A DNA stretch of 64,000 nt, from the NCBI GenBank assembly GCA_003864495.1, contig ML133478.1, forward strand, positions 1,819,899 through 1,883,898, given 5' to 3'. Below are positions 57,801 through 64,000 of this stretch, one piece after another. The stretch is from Nemopilema nomurai (Eukaryota; Cnidaria; Scyphozoa; Rhizostomeae; Rhizostomatidae). A program made the translations under genes and the position numbers. The notes beneath the pieces were generated by a model that ran no database searches, was not told the DNA's origin, and saw only the letters and a program-made list of their open reading frames with translations. Position 1 is the stretch's first letter; each line of letters begins with the position of its first letter.

Positions 57801-59220
57801 CTTTTTACCTTCTTTAATCTCTTAACTGCCGCTTTCTCAGTGAGCCTTTTTCATTACCACCACAACCGTCCATCCTCTTCGATATTGTTTGTAGAATAAT
57901 GTCGACGTCCAAAGGAATCGTCTTTTATGAGTCGTAAAGTGATTGTGACGTCAGTTGATTGGATGCCATAAATGGAAGTCGTAAGCTGATTTGTTATTTC
58001 TTCTGCGCATGTGCGGAGGGTGAAGAAGGAACAGAGGATTTGCTTCTGCTTTATTTGGAGAAAATGAGAAAAGTCCGTTAATGGATTTCTCATTTGTTTG
58101 CATGGAAATTTTGAAGTTCTTCTCTTCAGTTATCTACTTACATGAAGAGCTGTACATTTGAAGTGTTGGGAGGCATTCAACTGAGTTGTACTCTCAGTAT
58201 CGTTACCAGCCTTGCTGTGAGAGAAAAATGTCCTTTTAAATCGTCATTATATTGCTGGTGTGATTGAGTTTTTATTAACATAACCAGAACATGCTGCAGT
58301 ATGAAATCGTTTAATCAAAACTGTTGGTTTGAAGAAGGCAGTTGCCATTTATGCACGGAAATGTTTCTATACAACAAGCCATCACACCCTGTATCAAAAT
58401 TCTAATAATTTCGCTTAAAGCTGATTGCTAGCTAAGTAGATGAAATTTATATAATCGTAAGATTTCTCATTTTAAAGATGCATGATATAAAAGTCGATTA
58501 TCTGTTTGCATGAAAAGACATTATTTCCTTAATCTCTTTTCTCGACTTGAAATGTTACCTCGTTGAATAGTATGCCAAACAGGTGATTTGAAAGAGTGTT
58601 ACTGGCTCGATTTTCTTATTACAATTCGCATATTAACAAAGCATAATCTGAATGCAAACCTTCTTCTCATTCGAAACGATTGATGTTAAATCAACATATA
58701 CCTTGATGTTGAATATTCATTTTTATATTTATTCCGAAAAAATGATTCAAAGTCGAAAGTCTCTTGTTCAAAAGAAATGAAGCTTTAAATGGAAAATATT
58801 GTGTTCAACTTACACTTATCAATGAATTAACGATCTTTTTACCTTCTTTAATGTCTCTTCAACTGCCGCTTTCTCAGTGAGCCTTCTTCATTACCACCAC
58901 AACCGTCCATCCTCTTCGAGATTGTTTGTAGAATAATTTAGACGTCCAAAGGAATCGTCTTATGTGAGTCGTAAAGTAATTGTGACGTCAGTTGATTGGA
59001 TGCCATAAATGGTAGTCGTAAGCTGATTGGTTATTTCTTCTGCGCATGTGCACAATTTAAGGAAGGTAGCAAAAGATTATCATCTGCTTTATTTGGAAAC
59101 AATGATAAAAGTCCGTCCGTTAATGGATTTCTCATTTGTTTGCATGGAAATTTTGAAGTTCTTCTCTTCAGTTATCTAGTTACATGAAGAGCTGTACATT
59201 TGAAGTTTTGGGAGGCATTC
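54836..59220 (-). repeat. array 5: A monomers (4 modules)
   Basis: CREs at 55554, 56910, 57946 and 58983, each at offset 44,473 or 44,481 from 11081, 12437, 13473 and 14502. It lacks the equivalents of the units at 14502 and 15545 and passes directly to the E unit. Unlike at 16,640, the last unit regains A sequence (GATAAAAGTCCGTCCG) before joining the E unit at about 59,220. The unit at 56910 has a 3-base deletion in GGAATC(GTC)TTATATG and GCGCATGTACGG, which weakens its NRF1-like site. Confidence 0.9.
55554..56909 (-). repeat. long monomer variant, locus 3
   Basis: 1,356 bp, junction at about 56,166; the counterpart of locus 1 at offset 44,473. Confidence 0.8.
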
Positions 59221-60119
59221 AACTGAGTTGTACTCTCAGTATCGCAAACAGTCTGCCTTTGAAACATAAAGGACTTTCGTACGCAATATTTTTGCTTATT
59301 TAACTTGCTTGCTTTATTGGGTTGGTTTGCCTGCTGGGTCATTAAAATCATTAGATTTTTGGGGCATTAAAAGGCTTTTTATCAAGAAACTATTTCATAA
59401 TTGCTGTTCTTTTTAATGTAAGAACTGCACATTTTGAAGAAGGAACGTACGTTTTTATTCATCATAAAATAATTAAAAACCTGTCAAAAGTCTTTTGTAC
59501 GCTTATCTTTCTAAGTTATCCAAGATGTATCTCTGAAACAGTTTGGGCTTCAAATGCAAATGATTTTGGCTTTTATTCTTGGTCTTAGCACAGTATATTT
59601 ATGAGTAGAGGGTTATTCTTAAATGCCAATTTTAATTGAAAATTACGTTTCTGGCTCATTTTCCTCCTAGTAATTCACTTTACATACAGCAATATCATTA
59701 TCTTTTTTCTTCTTTATAGGCATTGCAAATGTCAAGTATGGAAATTAGTAAGGAATCGTTTGATTGCTAAATAAATAAATTTGACGGATACTTGACGCAG
59801 CCTTATCGCGAGTGGTGAGATAAGGAGATCCATTCAGAGTTGTAAATAAAACGACGAAATACGGACATTCTTACCAGCCAGAGCCATTTAGCCAGCAACG
59901 AGTATTTGAAAATGGCCTAACTAAAAAACTATAATATTTGGCTGAGAAGGAAACGAAGAATAAAAACTATAATATTTAGTTGAGGAGGATGGTTGGCATT
60001 TCAGATGCACAATTGATGCATCGGCTTTCTTGTTTGAGGAAAGTGGACAAGGCGATGGAAGAGAAGTTCCAGACGTTCACGTGACACTAAAAGCCAACTG
60101 ACCAGGGCTGTTGAATCAA

Positions 60120-60179
60120 ATGAAATGTCAAATTGTGCTTGTTGTTGTTGTTGAGGGGGCGCAGGTTTCGATGCTTGAG
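60120..60179 (+). pseudogene. decayed signal-peptide-like exon, copy 3
   Basis: Same sequence as 17,711-17,770, with Glu-Gly inside the hydrophobic run and a donor at 60,180. Confidence 0.35.
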
Positions 60180-60753
60180 GTAAGATTTTCATTTTCCCAT
60201 GTCTGGATTTTTATATGGGCATTCATCTTTCCGTCTATAAGAACACAAATTACGGCCGGAGACTCTAGAAACTCGGAAACGCATGAAGCTGATCCTTGCA
60301 AAGAAAGCTTTAATGAAATTGCACTGAAATAAGTGTCTTTGAAAATTTTATCTCATTGATGGGATTCATCTAGGAAACGTTTCTGTATCAATTCATCTGC
60401 TACAGTTTGGGTAGAAGCATTCCGGGCATAGAATTGGCAAATGATATAATGCGCTAAATTAGCTGATGGCTTACTTTACATAGGGCTTGCAAAGAAGCAT
60501 TGATAAAAGCTTCATATTTACGAATAATCACAAGAGTAGGAGGAAAATTAAAGCCGGCAAAGAAAATTTGTTGCAAATCAAGTTCCATAAAAAATAATAG
60601 GGTGATATTGAATCACGTTGACATAAGACACGCAAAACTGTGAGATTTCTGTGGATCTGTGAAATGCTGAAAACCTCAAGCAATTTCAGTCCTGTCTGAT
60701 ATTTCATTGCTTTCTAGTCTGATTAGCCGTGAAGTTACAATACAATTCTAGCA

Positions 60754-60951
60754 ATGAATGCTATTTAGTTTCTTGTTTTCATGCAAACGTCAGCATTCTC
60801 TTGTTGCTTCCTGGTAGAATGTAAGGAAATAGATGAAGGTTTCAAAAAGCAGGTTTTTTAAGTGTGCTTGGTGCGAAATTTTCTCCCAGTAGTTCATATT
60901 TCATTTACAGACAGCATGATCTCTTTTCTTGCTTCTTTGATTCCAACTTGA
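60754..60951 (+). pseudogene. decayed small ORF, copy 3
   Basis: Same two stops (codons 5 and 36) as 18,344-18,541. Confidence 0.4.
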
Positions 60952-62069
60952 ATGGAAATATTTTACCGTCTTGGAACTCTTTTGGTGATTAATCGTGGAG
61001 TTGGTAATTCATGCTTTCCCTCTCTGCTTTGATCATTTGATTAAACACATTCTTAAAATACGATCTCAAATCCAATTTCCTTCTTATCCTGTTCGATGTT
61101 TTACAGAATCCATACCTTTTTCTGATTTATAGCATTTATTATTAATCATTAACTTTTGGTTCAACAGTTGAGTCTGATAAGTATAAAATAGATTAAAGGA
61201 AAATTCCATTTCATGCAAAAACATGGCTTCCATATGATATATTGGGTCCCAGTTACACTTTTCATGATATAGGCAAACTTCTTATTCTTTCGTGTCTCTT
61301 CAAATCCATGATTTAATTTCTTTCAACTTCATTAAGTCCGTCATCCTCTTTGAAATTATGTATAAACAAAAGATTGACTACGGAAAAGATCCTCTTTCAA
61401 AAGCTAAGGTATGATTGTGACGTAAATTCATTGAAGGGGATTCATACTATTCGAAAGCTCGAAAGCTCATCGGTTATTGATTCTGAACTTTTCAATTAGC
61501 GCAGGAGGCAAAAAGTCTATAGGTCCTCTTTTGTAAAAATATCGCATGCTTACCTGGCAAGGATTAGAATTCCAACTTATAAAAAGAAGTACATGCTCGT
61601 CAATTTAGGCTAATAGGATTGTTCCTTGGTTTGTCGAGTTCTACCTTTCTGAAGATATAATACCAGGGGATGTAATAAGAAAAATGTTCACTACATCAAA
61701 CCTGCACGAAACGTTTTGTGGTTTCCAAATGGCATAGAAAGTCTACAATTTGGAGACTGACTTACTGATATTGATATTGTTGGGTCTTCTATTTTTTTAA
61801 CGTTTTCTTTTTTATTACTAGTAAAGAGAAAACTCATTAATGTTCTGATAGAGGTAAACATAAAAAATCAGTTCTAACAACGAAACATGTTTTCAGGTGG
61901 TCAGTTAAATTTATAGTGACATGAAATTCTTTAATAAATTTTTTGCTCGTTTCTCCTTGTTTATGACACAAGAAATAATCTTTGATATAAGGGCATTTCT
62001 ACAAAAAATATCAAAATATTTATGTTGTTTGGAAATAAAATGTCCTTAACTGGAATCATTTGATTAATG

Positions 62070-62155
62070 GTTTTTTTGCATTCATTTCATTTCATTTCAC
62101 TTGTTTAAGGAGGGTAGCCCTTCAGCATAGCTGATTTTCAAGGGGCCCTCCATCC
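62070..62155 (-). mobile_element. short non-LTR retroelement tail, second copy
   Basis: Same 86-bp insert and flanks as 19,660-19,745; duplicated with the superunit. Confidence 0.5.
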
Positions 62156-62209
62156 GCTATCCCTAACTTTATTAAGGTCATTATATCAATGAAAAAGTGA
62201 TACCCTTTA

Positions 62210-62578
62210 TTCTGAATATTTAGACAATAATCACATGGGGCAAAACGCGGGTAGCAGTCAAAGACAGTTAGCTGGTATTCTCTCGACATTATAGATCCTT
62301 TGAAATCTTTCCACCAGATGTTTGGTGGTTGTTGTGGTACTTGATGCCGTTGGCTTTTGGCCTGCTAATTTGCCTGGGAGACAATGCTCTACTATCTTCT
62401 TGGTGAACTTCTCAATGAATATCACCCTGGCTGTTTTAGTTAAAAGTTTCCATTCACACCTAAGGCTTGCTTTATGGAATGGAAGACTTTCAGCTGATAA
62501 TTGATTATTTTTTGGTAAGATATTCTCTCTATTGTATTTTGCCAGCTCGATTACCTCATTATGGGGCTGAAGAATCAA
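62210..62578 (-). pseudogene. B-type coding relic, copy 4
   Basis: The predicted protein of the main frame (62,258-62,578) is the same as that of copy 2. Confidence 0.4.
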
Positions 62579-62979
62579 GAGAGATCTCCTGCTATCTGAT
62601 CCTTTGATACGTTGCTACTTTTTCACAGGATTTCCCATTTATAAGTAGCGTTTTTTTAGGTAAAATGCCTCAAGGCCTGAAGAAGATTTATTGAAAACTG
62701 TGTCTTTTCTATCTGACTTCACCAGATGTTAGTGTCTCGAAATTATTTCAGTCTTCAACCAGCATTGGATCAAAGCTAACTCTGCCTTTTTGGATAGCAC
62801 TCCAAATAATGCTTTAGATTTACTATAGGTTTGGTTTCTTTCTGTTACTTTACAAGACACTTTTTGGCAACAGAGTTTTTATGTTGAAATGTACATCGTT
62901 TATAAGGATTCGCTTTATTATCATTTTCATTAATATTATCATTATTACAAGACTGATAACTAGACTCAGTTTCACTTAC

Positions 62980-63069
62980 CAATGACATTAGCGATCTTTT
63001 CCCATCTTGTTTGTCACCCTGAATATCAATTTCAACGCCATTTTCAGAGTAAGCCTCTTCTATGACCAT
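62980..63069 (-). CDS. putative first coding exon, second open copy
   Basis: Same 30 codons and donor as 20,570-20,659. The identity reflects recent duplication, so it is not independent support for function. Confidence 0.45.
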
Positions 63070-63129
63070 CACAACCGTCCATCCTCTTCAAAAATGTTTA
63101 AATAATGAAGTCGGCGTCCGAAACAATCG

Positions 63130-63226
63130 TCTTATATGAGTCGTAAAGTGATTGTGACGTCAGTTGATTGGATGCCATAAATGGCAGTCGTAAGCTGATT
63201 GGTTGTTTCTTTCTGCGCCTGTGCAG
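63130..63226 (-). promoter_or_regulatory. B promoter module, copy 4 (CRE 63155-63162)
   Basis: Same composition as the module at 20,720-20,816, including TGCGCCTGTGC and CATATAAG. Confidence 0.6.
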
Positions 63227-63269
63227 AGGGTAGAGGAGGGAACAAGGCTTGTTTCTGCTATATTTGGAG

Positions 63270-64000
63270 GAAATGAGAAAAGGACGATAATGGATTATTT
63301 CGGACTGTCCTGATAAGCGTGAGGCTATGACATTGGATTGGGATGTACTCTCAGTATTGTTGAAATTCTTTTTTGGAAGCATAAACATCCATCTTCTCAG
63401 ATCATTATGTTATTGCTTTGGCTGGGTTTTCATTAACATAATCATGCCATAGCACGAAGCTACAAGTTATTGAACTAACTCTGTTCTGCTGAAGAGAGAA
63501 CTTCAGATTTCCCTAGTAGCAACTTTTGTACAACCTAAGGTTATTGCTGCTAATTTATTGAATTATGCATATTCGAAACGATTTTATCTTCGAAGGTGCA
63601 TGGCATGATAGTCGATTATCTGCTCTTATGGAAAGGATAATAACTCTTCATTGCCTTTCTTTGTTTTGAAAGTTACATGCTTTTATGGTATGGTTTCTAA
63701 TATTTCAAAAAAATGATATTTTCTTTTCCTTTCTTATCATTTCAATTTTCATATAGTTGAAGCATGACCTCAATGCAAATATTTTCTCATCTGAAACGAT
63801 TTATGTCCAAATTAACAAATCCTACTGAGAAAAGGTGTTTTGATGTGCAAAATTTCACATAAACAAGAAAAAGCAGAACTAGCTTTTTGCATGCTTAAAA
63901 TTTTTTAGCTCCAAAGAAAGAAAAATTGATCTCATTAAGTATGCAAAAATTATTTTTGCTTTTTGCTGCTATTTTAAAAATTCTACTGCGTTGTAGCTTT
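63270..64000 (-). repeat. D-type unit, cut by the window end
   Basis: Equivalent of 20,860-21,598. A few differences are visible (CATCCATCTTCTC against CATCCTCCTTCTC; CAATGCAAAT against CAATGAAAAT). No gene seen. Confidence 0.7.

Larger units (their letters stand above)
59220..61290 (+). repeat. E-type unit, copy 3
   Basis: Nearly identical to 16,811-18,880. One exception is a short tract near 59,685-59,720 (TTTACATACAGC, CTTTATAGGC) that instead resembles the 31.2-kb copy, as expected from gene conversion. No intact ORF beyond those listed separately. Confidence 0.75.
61290..63270 (-). repeat. B-type superunit, copy 4
   Basis: Nearly identical to 18,880-20,860 (offset about 42,410): very old module (TGACGTAA 61,418-61,425), retroelement tail at 62,070-62,155, coding relic at 62,210-62,578, exon at 62,980-63,069 and promoter module at 63,130-63,226 with CRE 63,155-63,162. 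Confidence 0.8.

Noticed and set aside
3596..59220. CRISPR-like or prokaryotic repeat array
   Set aside because: Units are ~1,040 bp with no short repeat/spacer pattern, and the context is eukaryotic.

Overview
This is non-coding, AT-rich (about one third G+C by eye) animal nuclear DNA. The signs are metazoan promoter motifs (CRE, CCAAT, NRF1-like, TATA), splice-donor-like sites, a decayed RTE-type LINE and a hAT-like non-autonomous transposon. A marine invertebrate such as a cnidarian would fit, but nothing visible fixes the species. There is no long intact gene, no rRNA or tRNA, and no prokaryotic feature.

Almost the whole window is built from one repeated cassette. Its core is a ~90-bp promoter-like module read on the minus strand: NRF1-like TGCGCATGTGCG, two CCAAT boxes, the palindromic CRE TGACGTCA, and a TATA-like box about 20 bp further on. 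A short first coding exon follows. I count 43 such modules plus four very old ones (TGACGTAA). 42 of the 43 keep the full 8-bp CRE, while the exon behind it is broken in nearly every copy. The youngest subfamily (A) forms five head-to-tail arrays of ~1,040-bp monomers with 33 visible modules. Older subfamilies (B, C, D, E) surround the arrays.

Layout: 1-2,830 B superunit; 2,830-3,595 C unit with coding relic; 3,596-8,345 array 1; 8,345-9,990 D unit carrying a hAT-like MITE; 9,990-10,362 B-like unit; 10,363-16,640 array 2; 16,640-18,880 E unit; 18,880-20,860 B superunit; 20,860-22,395 D and B-like units; 22,395-23,880 RTE LINE; 23,881-29,740 array 3 with an 877-base assembly gap; 29,740-30,690 short D and B-like units; 30,690-32,730 E unit with the best-preserved small ORFs; 32,730-36,640 B superunit and C unit; 36,640-38,380 single-copy DNA; 38,380-39,940 old E-like and D-like remnants; 39,940-52,810 array 4 (13 modules); 52,810-54,836 D (same MITE) and B-like units; 54,836-59,220 array 5; 59,220-64,000 E, B and D again.

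The stretch 52.75-64.0 kb repeats 8.28-21.6 kb in the same order. Long tracts are nearly identical, but the tandem monomers inside differ in number and sequence. This is either a very recent segmental duplication with fast array turnover, or two haplotypes joined in the assembly. The most interesting reading is a promoter-plus-first-exon cassette that became a satellite, losing its coding part but keeping its CpG-containing CRE.
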